Positions 56,158 to 63,850 of a DNA stretch of 64,000 nucleotides are shown here, one piece after another. The notes below the pieces were generated by a model. It was given only the letters and a program-made list of their open reading frames with translations. It had not been told where the DNA came from and made no database searches. The position numbers were made by a program, and so were the translations under genes. Origin of the DNA: Gammaproteobacteria bacterium (GTDB lineage Bacteria > Pseudomonadota > Gammaproteobacteria > Burkholderiales > Rhodocyclaceae); assembly GCA_018825305.1 (NCBI GenBank), contig JAHJEO010000024.1:124001-188000 (forward strand), written 5' to 3'. How positions within the stretch are numbered: the stretch's first letter is position 1; each line of letters opens with the position of its first letter.

Positions 56158-56961
56158 TCAGTTGCCGCCGGGCAGGGGCGACGACAGGTTGATGGCGGAA
56201 TCGACGAAACGGAACAGCAGCGTCGGCGGCCGCCATTCGCGCGCCGGACGCAACACTTTCCTCACCGAATCGTTCAGCTGCAGCTCGACCCGGTAGTTCT
56301 CGGAGAACGTCGTATCCCAGCGCGGCAGGATCTGCTTGAGGTATTCAAGCTCATGGTCCTCGCGGACGATCACCCCCATCGTTTCCAGCATGGTCAGCTT
56401 CGGCCAGTGCTCGCCGCCGGGTCGGCCGTAGGTGACGATGCCCATGAACCGCGCGAAGTCGCCATAGAAAGGCGCCGACGGCTCGATCGTCTTGCCGTTG
56501 GAATAAATGGCATCCATGAAGTAGGTCACGCGCAGGTCGCGCGGCGCCCGTTTCGCCCACTGGTAGAGCACGTCGTGCAGCGTCGTCGACAGGCACATCT
56601 CGAGATGGCCGCCGACGACATAGACATGTGCCGGTGCCACATCGAAGCTGATTTCCCCGCCACCCGAGAAAACCCAGTAGTCGGGATTGCAGTCCTCCAC
56701 GAAATAGAACTGGTCCGGCGTGTCGTCCTGCAGGTAGACCACCGGGATGCCCTGATCCTTGGCAAAACGCACCGCCTCGTCGATGCCGCGCTTGGTCGAG
56801 AAACGGGCATCGTGCGTGGATGTGGCGTGGACCACGATCATCACCGAGTCGCCCCGAAGCTTTACGTCGGCAGGCGCGGCGAACCGGTGCGGCGGGCAGG
56901 CCGCCCAGCCGGTGCCGGAAAGCAGCAGGGCGGCAAGCAGAAGGAACAGGTGGCGAAGCAT
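56158..56961 (-). CDS. Exported protein with degenerate isochorismatase-like fold
   Basis: This 267-residue protein has a signal peptide (HLFLLLAALLLSGTGWAA). The mature chain resembles cysteine hydrolases of the isochorismatase fold: VMIVVHATST in the first strand, AVRFAKDQGIPVVYLQDD, VYVVGGHLEMCLSTTLHDVL with a Cys (C123) where the nucleophile sits, and VTYFMDAIYSN. The usual first-strand Asp appears as His and I see no matching Lys, so catalysis is doubtful. This is fold-level inference from patterns. It is convergent with pyrC' (13 bases apart) and monocistronic. Confidence 0.6.
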   Translation of the reverse strand: MLRHLFLLLAALLLSGTGWAACPPHRFAAPADVKLRGDSVMIVVHATSTHDARFSTKRGIDEAVRFAKDQGIPVVYLQDDTPDQFYFVEDCNPDYWVFSGGGEISFDVAPAHVYVVGGHLEMCLSTTLHDVLYQWAKRAPRDLRVTYFMDAIYSNGKTIEPSAPFYGDFARFMGIVTYGRPGGEHWPKLTMLETMGVIVREDHELEYLKQILPRWDTTFSENYRVELQLNDSVRKVLRPAREWRPPTLLFRFVDSAINLSSPLPGGN

Positions 56962-57039
56962 ATGCGAACGGGCTGGGCGGCGGGAAACGCCCAGCTTACC
57001 TGTTGGCGCGACCAAAGCAAAGCACGCCTGTCGGTTCGA

Positions 57040-57339
57040 CTACCCGACGCCAAGCCGCTGCCGGACATGGGCCGGATCCGGCGTGCCGCCAGCGCCGACT
57101 TTTACCCGCTTGGCGCGTGAGGACTCGCCGCTGACGAGAAGTACCTGTGACTTCGCCACGCCCAGCCGCTCGGCAAGAAATGCCAGCAGGCAGGCATTGG
57201 CCTTGCCATCCACCGGCGGCGCGGCGAGTCGTATCTTCAGGGCTTCGCCGTGGCGGCCGACCACTTCGGTCCGGCGGGCGCCGGGCTGGACGTGCAGTCT
57301 CAGAACGACGCCATCCGGCGTGGCAACGAGCCAGCTCAC
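57040..57339 (-). CDS. yggU: YggU/DUF167 family protein
   Basis: This 99-residue protein of unknown function belongs to DUF167. VVLRLHVQPGARRTEVVG, ALKIRLAAPPVDGKANACLLAFLAERLGV and VSGESSRAKRVKV are the family pattern. The start is GTG at 57339, overlapping the yggT stop, in the conserved proC-yggT-yggU order. The C-terminus (KVGAGG) is encoded by the complement of an exact 17-mer repeat. Confidence 0.92.
   Translation of the reverse strand: MSWLVATPDGVVLRLHVQPGARRTEVVGRHGEALKIRLAAPPVDGKANACLLAFLAERLGVAKSQVLLVSGESSRAKRVKVGAGGTPDPAHVRQRLGVG
57087..57103 (+). repeat. Dispersed 17-mer repeat, exact copy 6 (inside yggU)
   Basis: CGCCAGCGCCGACTTTT preceded by GGCGTGC lies antisense to yggU, which reads its complement as KVGAGG in the weakly conserved C-terminus. 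Confidence 0.85.
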
Positions 57340-57938
57340 ATGCCGAGGCCGAAGGCCATGCCACGCAGGCTGTCGAGAACCATCAGCAGAACCTGCAGCA
57401 GCAACAGCAGGGCCAGCGGCGACAGGTCGATGCCGCCCAGTGGCGGAATCATGCGCTGGAACGGCGCAAGCAGCGGTCGCGCCAACTGGCTGAAAAAGGG
57501 CGCCAGCGGGGCATGGGGGTTGATCCACGACAGCAAGGCGGTAACCAGCACCACCATCATCGCCAGATAGATGGCGAGGCGCGCCACCTCGATCAGGGCG
57601 CTGGCCATCAGCGATACCAGGATGCCGCCGCCCGCACCGGCTGCGCCCATCCAGGTCATGCCCCCCATCGGCCCGAGCGGCGAGAGCGCGTAGGCCAGCG
57701 CCAGAAAGGCGAGTTGCGCCAGCCACGCCAGCAGCAGGCTGGCAAGGTCGAGGCCGAACAGGCCCGGCACCATCCTGCGCAACGGCAGCACCGCCCAGTC
57801 GGTGACGGCGATGACGAACTGGCCGACGGGATTGCGGAAGGACACCCGCGCCCATTGCAGGATGAACCGTGCCAGCAACAGGGCGGCAAGAAAGTCGCAG
57901 GCGACCTGGGCAATGAATAGAACGATGCGGGTCAGCAT
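57336..57938 (-). CDS. yggT: YggT family membrane protein
   Basis: This 200-residue inner-membrane protein has four to six hydrophobic helices in two similar halves (FIAQVACDFLAALLLARFIL, LALLLLLQVLLMVLDSLRG). The repeated motif RFILQWARVSFRNPVGQFVIAVTDWAVLPLRRMVPG and its second-half equivalent LSWINPHAPLAPFFSQLARPLLAPFQRMIPP are typical of YggT/YlmG. Relatives influence cell shape and osmotic tolerance; the mechanism is unknown. Its ATG shares the A of the repeat-C mini-ORF stop. Confidence 0.93.
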   Translation of the reverse strand: MLTRIVLFIAQVACDFLAALLLARFILQWARVSFRNPVGQFVIAVTDWAVLPLRRMVPGLFGLDLASLLLAWLAQLAFLALAYALSPLGPMGGMTWMGAAGAGGGILVSLMASALIEVARLAIYLAMMVVLVTALLSWINPHAPLAPFFSQLARPLLAPFQRMIPPLGGIDLSPLALLLLLQVLLMVLDSLRGMAFGLGM

Positions 57939-58024
57939 CAGTCCATGCCCCGCTGGGCCGCCCCGAGGGGCATGCGCCCCCCCGTGGGGGGCAGCGAGCT
58001 GATTTTGCGAGCGTGGGGGGCCAT
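57938..58024 (-). repeat. Intercistronic coupling repeat, copy C (proC-yggT)
   Basis: This 87-base element fills the whole gap. Its ATG shares the last A of the proC stop (TAATG), it encodes 28 residues (MAPHARKISSLPPTGGR...), and its TGA shares its A with the yggT ATG (TGATG). Hairpin CCCCCC-AC-GGGGGGG is followed by stem CATGCCCC/GGGGCATG around TCGGGGCGGCCCAGC. It is on the minus strand, co-oriented with both flanking genes. Confidence 0.85.
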
Positions 58025-58836
58025 TAGTCTTTCCCCATCAGGTCGCCCAGCTCGCGGCCACGGCGGTCGGCAGCCGTCACGCCGCGACCGATGGCGGCGG
58101 CGATGGCATCGCGCATGAAGGAATCCAGCGCCGCCTCCGTCGTTCCGCCCTTGGAGGTGACGCGCTGGCGCAGCACGGCAATGGACTCGGTGCTGCTTTC
58201 GGCCAGCCTGGATGCGCCGACGAAGGTCTCGACCGCCAGCCGCCGCGCGGCAGCGGCATCGAAGCCGAGTTCGCGCGCCGCCGACTCGAGCGCCTCGATG
58301 AAATAGAAGACATAGGCCGGGCCGCTGCCGGAAACGGCGGTGACGGCATCCATCTTCGCCTCGTCGTCGATCCACAGGGTGGTGCCGACGGCACCGAGGA
58401 TTTTCTCGGCCATGGTGCGGCCCTCGCGATCGACACTGGGGTCGGCATAGAGGCCGCTGATGCCGGCGCCGATCAGCGCCGGCGTATTGGGCATGGTGCG
58501 CACCAGCCGGGTGTAACCGCCGAGCCAGCGGCCGATGTCGGCCAGGCGCAGGCCGGCGGCGATGCTGATGACCAGCTGGCCCGACATGTGACTGGCTAGC
58601 GGCCCCAGCGCCTCCCTCATGGCCTGCGGCTTGACCGAGAGGACCAGCGCTTCGCAGTTCATCGCCGCCGCGTCGGCAGTCGCCGCGCAACGCACGCCGA
58701 AGGCTTCGGTCAGGCGCTCGCGCGCCTCATCCACCGGCTCGACCACCTGGATGCCGGCGACCGAGAAGCCCTGCTTCTTGAGTCCGCCGATAAGTGCGGT
58801 GGCCATATTGCCGCCGCCGAGAAAAGTGATTTTCAC
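58024..58836 (-). CDS. proC: Pyrroline-5-carboxylate reductase
   Basis: This 270-residue enzyme makes the last step of proline synthesis with NAD(P)H. MKITFLGGGNMATALIGGL is the Rossmann N-terminus; ALVLSVKPQAM, VISIAAGLRLADI and VRTMPNTPALIGAGISGLY follow, and DAVTAVSGSGPAYVFYFIEAL is the signature. The start is GTG at 58836, overlapping the yggS stop. The stop overlaps the ATG of repeat copy C. Operon: yggS-proC-repeat-yggT-yggU. Confidence 0.96.
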   Translation of the reverse strand: MKITFLGGGNMATALIGGLKKQGFSVAGIQVVEPVDEARERLTEAFGVRCAATADAAAMNCEALVLSVKPQAMREALGPLASHMSGQLVISIAAGLRLADIGRWLGGYTRLVRTMPNTPALIGAGISGLYADPSVDREGRTMAEKILGAVGTTLWIDDEAKMDAVTAVSGSGPAYVFYFIEALESAARELGFDAAAARRLAVETFVGASRLAESSTESIAVLRQRVTSKGGTTEAALDSFMRDAIAAAIGRGVTAADRRGRELGDLMGKD

Positions 58837-59522
58837 GCGTAGTGCCTTTCGCCAAAGATTGCGGTGCCGACGCGCACCATGGTAGCGCCTTCCAGGATCG
58901 CCGCCTCGAGATCGTGACTCATGCCCATCGACAGGGTGTCGAGCGGCAACCCCGCCGCCATCAGTCGATCGCGCAGCTCGCGCAGGCTGGCGAAGCGCCG
59001 TCGCGCCAGCGCCGAGTTTTCGGTCGGCTCGGGGATGGCCATCAGGCCGCGCAGTCGCAGCCCCGGCAATTGCGCAACAGCCCGTGCCAATTCCAGCACC
59101 TCATCGGGCGCGCAGCCGCTCTTGCTTTCCTCGCCACTGACATTCACCTGCAGGCAGATGTTCAACGGCGGCAGCTCCGGGGGACGCTGCACCGACAGGC
59201 GCTCGGCGATTTTGAGGCGCTCGACCGAATGCACCCAGTCGAAATTTTCCGCCACCGCCCGGGTCTTGTTGCTTTGCAACGGGCCGATGAAATGCCACTC
59301 GGCACACAGCTCGCGCAGCGCCGCGACCTTGGGTACGGCTTCCTGCACATAACTCTCGCCGAAGGCACCCTGGCCAGCCGCTGCCGCTTCGCGCACCGCT
59401 GCCGCCGGCCAGGTCTTGGACACGGCAAGCAGGGTCACATCGGCGACGGGGCGCCCCGCTGCGGCACAAGCGGCAGCGATGCGATTCTCGACGGCTTGCA
59501 AGTTGGCGGCGATTGTTGTCAT
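58833..59522 (-). CDS. yggS: YggS, PLP homeostasis protein (alanine-racemase-like fold)
   Basis: This 229-residue PLP-binding protein (PLPBP/COG0325) controls vitamin B6 balance and has no known enzyme activity. VTLLAVSKTWPAAAVREAA holds the PLP Lys, FGESYVQEAVPKVAAL and WHFIGPLQSNKTRAVAENFDWVHSVE follow, and LSMGMSHDLEAAILEGATMVRVGTAIFGER is the C-terminal signature. It is divergent from pilT across 69 bases, as in many proteobacteria. A near-copy of the 17-mer repeat (59004-59020) encodes NSALAR. Confidence 0.95.
   Translation of the reverse strand: MTTIAANLQAVENRIAAACAAAGRPVADVTLLAVSKTWPAAAVREAAAAGQGAFGESYVQEAVPKVAALRELCAEWHFIGPLQSNKTRAVAENFDWVHSVERLKIAERLSVQRPPELPPLNICLQVNVSGEESKSGCAPDEVLELARAVAQLPGLRLRGLMAIPEPTENSALARRRFASLRELRDRLMAAGLPLDTLSMGMSHDLEAAILEGATMVRVGTAIFGERHYA
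59004..59020 (+). repeat. Dispersed 17-mer repeat, near-copy (one mismatch, inside yggS)
   Basis: CGCCAGCGCCGAGTTTT differs from the exact unit by one base (C to G) and keeps the upstream GCCGTCG flank. It lies antisense to yggS, which reads the complement as NSALAR. Confidence 0.6.
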
Positions 59523-59591
59523 ATAGAGGCCTCAAGTATACCAACCGTACCGCTACCGGATCGCTCGCCGGGACGCTCAGAGGACGCTCGC

Positions 59592-60635
59592 ATGGACATC
59601 ACCGAACTGCTCGCCTTCGTGGTCAAGAACAAGGCCTCCGACCTCCACCTCTCGGCCGGACTGCCGCCGATGATCCGCGTGCATGGCGACGTGCGCCGCA
59701 TCAACCTCCCCGCCATGGAGCACAAGGATGTGCACTCCATGATCTACGACATCATGAACGATGGCCAGCGCAAGCACTACGAGGAAAACCTCGAGCTGGA
59801 CTTCTCGTTCGCGATTCCCGGTCTGGCGCGCTTCCGCGTCAATGCCTTTGTCCAGAACCGCGGCGCCGCCGCGGTGCTGCGGACAATTCCCTCCAAGATC
59901 CTGTCGCTCGAGGATCTCAAGTGCCCGAAGATTTTTGAGGAACTGGCCGACCAGCCGCGCGGCGTGGTGCTGGTCACCGGGCCTACCGGCTCCGGCAAGT
60001 CGACGACGCTGGCGGCGATGGTGAACCACAAGAATGAAAACGAATACGGCCACATCCTCACCGTCGAGGATCCGATCGAATTCGTGCATGAGTCGAAGAA
60101 GTGCCTGATCAACCAGCGCGAGGTCGGCCCACACACCCTTTCGTTCAACAACGCGCTGAAATCGGCGCTGCGCGAAGACCCGGACGTGATCCTCGTCGGC
60201 GAGATGCGCGACCTCGAAACCATCCGCCTCGCGCTGTCCGCGGCCGAAACCGGCCACCTGGTGTTCGGCACGCTGCACACCTCGTCGGCCGCCAAGACCA
60301 TCGACCGCATCATCGACGTCTTTCCCGCCGCCGAAAAGGAAATGGTTCGATCGATGCTGTCGGAATCGCTCAAGGCGGTCATCTCGCAGACACTGCTCAA
60401 GACCAAGGACGGCTCCGGCCGCGTGGCGGCGCACGAAATCATGATCGGCACCCCCGCCATCCGCAACCTGATCCGCGAGGCCAAGGTGGCACAGATGTAT
60501 TCGTCGATCCAGACCGGCCAGCAGTACGGCATGCAGACGCTTGACCAGAACCTGCAGGATCTGGTCAAGCGCAACGTCGTTTCGTCTGCGGAAGCTCGCA
60601 GCAAGGCCGCCAACAAGGATAACTTCCCGGGCTGA
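59592..60635 (+). CDS. pilT: Type IV pilus retraction ATPase PilT
   Basis: This 347-residue hexameric ATPase drives pilus retraction. MDITELLAFVVKNKASDLHLSAG is the N-terminus. The Walker A is TGPTGSGKSTTLAAM, the Asp box GHILTVEDPIEFVHE, the Walker B DPDVILVGEMRDLETIRLALSAAETGH, and the His box FGTLHTSSAAKTIDRIIDVF. AIRNLIREAKVAQMYSSIQTG is the C-terminal AIRNLIRE motif needed for retraction in PilT. It is followed by pilU after 151 bases and complements the pilGHIJ-chpA operon. Confidence 0.97.
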   Translation: MDITELLAFVVKNKASDLHLSAGLPPMIRVHGDVRRINLPAMEHKDVHSMIYDIMNDGQRKHYEENLELDFSFAIPGLARFRVNAFVQNRGAAAVLRTIPSKILSLEDLKCPKIFEELADQPRGVVLVTGPTGSGKSTTLAAMVNHKNENEYGHILTVEDPIEFVHESKKCLINQREVGPHTLSFNNALKSALREDPDVILVGEMRDLETIRLALSAAETGHLVFGTLHTSSAAKTIDRIIDVFPAAEKEMVRSMLSESLKAVISQTLLKTKDGSGRVAAHEIMIGTPAIRNLIREAKVAQMYSSIQTGQQYGMQTLDQNLQDLVKRNVVSSAEARSKAANKDNFPG

Positions 60636-60688
60636 TGCCTGCGATTAATCCTTCGAAGAACTGAACGCACGCCCCTCCCGGCCCCCAC

Positions 60689-60740
60689 GGCAGGCTTTGT
60701 ACAGCCTGCCGGCTGCGGCGGCACGAAGCGGGGCTTCGTG
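60689..60740 (+). other. Two hairpins between pilT and pilU
   Basis: GGCAGGCT-TTGTAC-AGCCTGCC (60689-60710) and CACGAAGC-GGG-GCTTCGTG (60722-60740) lie in tandem in the pilT-pilU gap. Neither has a T-run, so partial termination, processing or mRNA stabilisation is possible. Confidence 0.5.
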
Positions 60741-60786
60741 AAACCCCGGCTGCGCCCCTCGCGGCGAGACGAATGGAGACTGAAAC

Positions 60787-61923
60787 ATGGAACGAGACGA
60801 AGGCCTAAAGTTCATGCACCAGCTTCTGGCCATGATGGTGCAGAAGAAAGGCTCCGACCTGTTCATCACGGCGGGTTTTCCGCCGGCGATGAAGGTCGAC
60901 GGCAAGATGACGCCGGTCACCACCCAGCCGCTGACTCCGCAGCACACCATCGAGTTGTGCCGCGCGGTGATGAACGACAAGCAGGCCGCCGACTTCGAGG
61001 CCAGTCACGAGTGCAACTTCGCCATCAGTCCCGCCGGCATCGGCCGCTTCCGCGTCAATGCCTTCATCCAGCAGGGGCGCAGCGGCATGGTGCTGCGGAC
61101 CATCAACACCACCATTCCCAACTTCGAGGACCTCAAGCTGCCGCCGGTGCTGAAGGACGTGGCGATGACCAAGCGCGGCCTGGTGCTGTTCGTCGGTGGC
61201 ACCGGCTCCGGCAAGTCCACCTCGCTGGCGGCGATGATCGGCTACCGCAACCAGAATTCCTACGGCCACATCATCACCATCGAGGACCCGGTCGAGTACG
61301 TGCATGAGCACAGAAACTGCATCATCACCCAGCGCGAGGTCGGCGTAGACACGGAATCGTGGGAAGCGGCGCTGAAGAACACCCTGCGCCAGGCACCGGA
61401 CGTGATCCTCATCGGCGAGATCCGCGATGCCGAGACCATGGAACACGCCATCGCCTTCGCCGAAACCGGCCACCTGTGCCTGGGCACGCTGCACGCGAAT
61501 TCCACCAACCAGGCGCTCGACCGCATCATCAACTTCTTCTCCGAAGAGCGGCGTTCGCAATTGCTGATGGACCTCTCGCTCAACCTCCGCGGCATCTGCT
61601 CGCAACGCCTGATCCCGCTCAAGGAAGGCAAGGGACGCGCGGCGGCGATCGAGATCCTGCTCAATTCTCCGCTGATCTCCGACCTCATCTTCAAGGGCGA
61701 CGTGCATGAGATCAAGGAGATCATGAAGAAGTCGCGCGAACTCGGCATGCAGACCTTCGATCAGGCCCTGTTCGACCTCTACGAAGGCGGCAAGATTACC
61801 TACGAGGATGCATTGCGCAACGCCGACTCGGTCAACGACCTGAGGCTGCAGATCAAGTTGCACGGCCAGGAGTCGAAGGACAAGGACCTCAGCGCCGGCA
61901 TCCAGCATCTCGACATCGTCTAG
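60787..61923 (+). CDS. pilU: Type IV pilus retraction ATPase PilU
   Basis: This 378-residue PilT paralogue assists retraction through PilT. MHQLLAMMVQKKGSDLFITAGFPPAMK is the N-terminus, the Walker A is GGTGSGKSTSLAAM, followed by GHIITIEDPVEYVHEH, DVILIGEIRDAETMEHAIAFAETGHL and LGTLHANSTNQALDRIINFF. The C-terminus lacks the AIRNLIRE motif of PilT, as expected of PilU. It ends before a strong terminator. Confidence 0.96.
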   Translation: MERDEGLKFMHQLLAMMVQKKGSDLFITAGFPPAMKVDGKMTPVTTQPLTPQHTIELCRAVMNDKQAADFEASHECNFAISPAGIGRFRVNAFIQQGRSGMVLRTINTTIPNFEDLKLPPVLKDVAMTKRGLVLFVGGTGSGKSTSLAAMIGYRNQNSYGHIITIEDPVEYVHEHRNCIITQREVGVDTESWEAALKNTLRQAPDVILIGEIRDAETMEHAIAFAETGHLCLGTLHANSTNQALDRIINFFSEERRSQLLMDLSLNLRGICSQRLIPLKEGKGRAAAIEILLNSPLISDLIFKGDVHEIKEIMKKSRELGMQTFDQALFDLYEGGKITYEDALRNADSVNDLRLQIKLHGQESKDKDLSAGIQHLDIV

Positions 61924-61952
61924 CCGCCTGCGGCAGTCGGCCAAAACCGCCG

Positions 61953-61985
61953 GGGCGTGACGCAAGTCACGCCCTTGGCATTTTT
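61953..61985 (+). terminator. Rho-independent terminator after pilU
   Basis: A nine-base stem GGGCGTGAC/GTCACGCCC (61953-61961 and 61966-61974) with a GCAA tetraloop is followed by TTGGCATTTTT. It ends the pilTU unit. Confidence 0.8.
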
Positions 61986-61993
61986 GCATGGCA

Positions 61994-61999
61994 TATAAT
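61994..61999 (+). promoter_or_regulatory. Consensus -10 box before the small membrane-protein gene
   Basis: A perfect TATAAT lies 35 bases before the ATG at 62034. A -35 is poor: TTGGCA is only 13 bases upstream, inside the terminator tail. Low-to-moderate support. Confidence 0.4.
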
Positions 62000-62033
62000 T
62001 CGCCCTCCGACGAACCGGCATGACCATGGTCTT

Positions 62034-62579
62034 ATGACGGGATATTCCACCACGACAGCGCACGATCAGGCACCCCCGCCATCGCGACACGCGGCGGCGG
62101 TCGAACGGATCCCGCATATCATCGGCAAGATCTGCATGCTCTGGGGCAGCCGCGAGCTAGATGCGTTTTTCAGTCATTTGCTGATGGACTCCCGCGACGG
62201 CAGCCGTCATGGCCTCCCGGTCGAAGTCGCCAACGAAATCCTGTTCCTGATGCAGACCAACAAGCTGGTGCGCGCCTTCCAGTTGATGCGCGGCTCCACC
62301 CTACCGCTCGCCGAAGCCTATCGCCTGGTGGACAGCGGCGACCAGGCACGGCTGGGCGGCGACGCCTTCTCCGATCCACTGGTTTCGCACGACACCATCG
62401 AGCGCCAGTCGCGGCGCGGCGGCGCACACGTGGAGCCGGCTGCGGCCGCAAACGGCAGCCAGCTGGCCGGACTTGGCGAACTGATCATGATGTTCGTGCG
62501 CAGCCGCTGGGTGCTCGGTGCGATATTCATCATACTGAGCAGCAAATTCGTCTGGCCGGTCATCCGCCCACTGATCTGA
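62034..62579 (+). CDS. Uncharacterised tail-anchored membrane protein
   Basis: This 181-residue protein is not recognised. A short polar N-terminus is followed by a helical region (HIIGKICMLWGSRELDAFFSHLLMDSRDG, VEVANEILFLMQTNKLVRAFQLM), a polar segment, and one C-terminal membrane span (WVLGAIFIILSSKFVWPVI), so it looks tail-anchored with the bulk in the cytoplasm. It lies just downstream of pilU with its own -10 box, and convergent with the methyltransferase gene (six bases apart). A link to pili is only positional. Confidence 0.65.
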   Translation: MTGYSTTTAHDQAPPPSRHAAAVERIPHIIGKICMLWGSRELDAFFSHLLMDSRDGSRHGLPVEVANEILFLMQTNKLVRAFQLMRGSTLPLAEAYRLVDSGDQARLGGDAFSDPLVSHDTIERQSRRGGAHVEPAAAANGSQLAGLGELIMMFVRSRWVLGAIFIILSSKFVWPVIRPLI

Positions 62580-62585
62580 CGCTGG

Positions 62586-63728
62586 CTAGCCGCGCGCGCT
62601 GCCGGCAACGATGGGAATGCCGTAGAGCCGGCATTCGAGCGGACCATTGAAGAGCGGGATCTTGCGCTTCGGTTTCAGTCCGATCAGCTTGGGCAGACGC
62701 TGATCCGCCGACAGCAGCCAGCAGTCCCAGCCTGCGAACCTTTTTTTCAGGGCGTCGCCCAGCAGCGGATAAAAGGCCGCCAGTTCGTCCGCCTCGCCGA
62801 GGCGCTCACCATAGGGCGGATTGGCCACCAGCACCCCGGTGGGCATCGGCGGCATACGCTGCAGCAGGTCGGCACGCTCCACCGTCACCAGATCGTCGAT
62901 ACCGGCATAGGCCAGGTTCTGGCGGGCACGGGCCACGGCATCGTCGGACAGGTCGCTGCCAAAAATCGGCAGTGGCGCCACGGCGGCCGACCGTCTGGCG
63001 GCCGCCTCGCTGCGCAGTTTTTTCCACAGGATCACGTCGTAACCCTTGAGCCGGGCAAAGCCGAACTCGCGCTCGTCGCGCGACAGCCCCGGCGCATCGC
63101 CCAGCACCATACCCGCGGCTTCGAGCAGGAAGGTGCCGCTGCCGCACATGGGGTCGAGCAGCGGCACGCCGGGCGTCCAGCCGCTCAGCCGCAGGATGCC
63201 GGCAGCAAGGTTTTCCTTCAGCGGAGCAGCGACCTTGGCCAGCTTGTGGCCGCGCTGCCACAGCGCTTCGCCCGAGGTGTCGACGTACAACGTCGCCGTC
63301 TCGGCGGTAAGAAACAGGTGGATGCGAATGTCCGGTTCGGCACTGACGTTGGGCCGCTCGCCGACCTCGGCGCGGAAGTGGTCGCACACGGCGTCCTTGA
63401 CGCGCAGCGTAACGAACTCCAGGCTTTTCAGCGGCGAGCGTACCGCGGTGACATGGACGCGGATGCTGCGCTGCACGTCGAACAGGCGCGGCCATTCGAC
63501 CTGGCGTGCCATGCGATAGATGTCGTCCTCGGAACGATAGCCGGCGCCGGCGACCCGCCACAGGACGCGGGTCGCGATGCGCGACTCCAGATTGACTCGA
63601 TAACAGGTTTCCCACGTGCCGGCGAAACCGACGCCGCCGGGTACCGGCGCAACGTCCTCGCCACCAGCGGCGGACACGTCCTCTGCCAGCAACGGCTCCA
63701 GTCCGCGCGGACACGGCGCGAAGAACAT
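62586..63728 (-). CDS. rlmL: THUMP-domain 23S rRNA (guanine-N2)-methyltransferase, RlmL N-terminal type
   Basis: This 380-residue class I SAM methyltransferase matches the N-terminal half of RlmL (m2G2445). It has FFAPCPRGLEPLLAEDV, the THUMP domain (YRSEDDIYRMARQVEWPRLF, VRSPLKSLEFVTLRVKDAVCDHF), then LLDPMCGSGTFLLEAAGM, FGSDLSDDAVARARQNL and the catalytic GVLVANPPYGERLGE. There is no RlmK half, so it is a stand-alone enzyme. I place the start at the ATG at 63728, where family homology begins; the frame is open to a TTG at 63854 that overlaps the hemJ stop, so the true start could be earlier. A diverged 17-mer copy lies near 62961. Confidence 0.9.
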   Translation of the reverse strand: MFFAPCPRGLEPLLAEDVSAAGGEDVAPVPGGVGFAGTWETCYRVNLESRIATRVLWRVAGAGYRSEDDIYRMARQVEWPRLFDVQRSIRVHVTAVRSPLKSLEFVTLRVKDAVCDHFRAEVGERPNVSAEPDIRIHLFLTAETATLYVDTSGEALWQRGHKLAKVAAPLKENLAAGILRLSGWTPGVPLLDPMCGSGTFLLEAAGMVLGDAPGLSRDEREFGFARLKGYDVILWKKLRSEAAARRSAAVAPLPIFGSDLSDDAVARARQNLAYAGIDDLVTVERADLLQRMPPMPTGVLVANPPYGERLGEADELAAFYPLLGDALKKRFAGWDCWLLSADQRLPKLIGLKPKRKIPLFNGPLECRLYGIPIVAGSARG

Positions 63729-63850
63729 CTCGCCACGGACCCTCCGCGCTGCGGGCTGCAGCGCCGTCCCGGCGCCGGCAACCCCGGCAGCCGCCACCTT
63801 GCGCACCACCCGCGTGCGGGGGCGAAGCGACTCGAACTCGTGCGGCGCGC

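Noticed and set aside
61976-61988. TGGCATTTTTGCA as a sigma-54 promoter
   Set aside because: GG and GC are seven bases apart, not the required ten.
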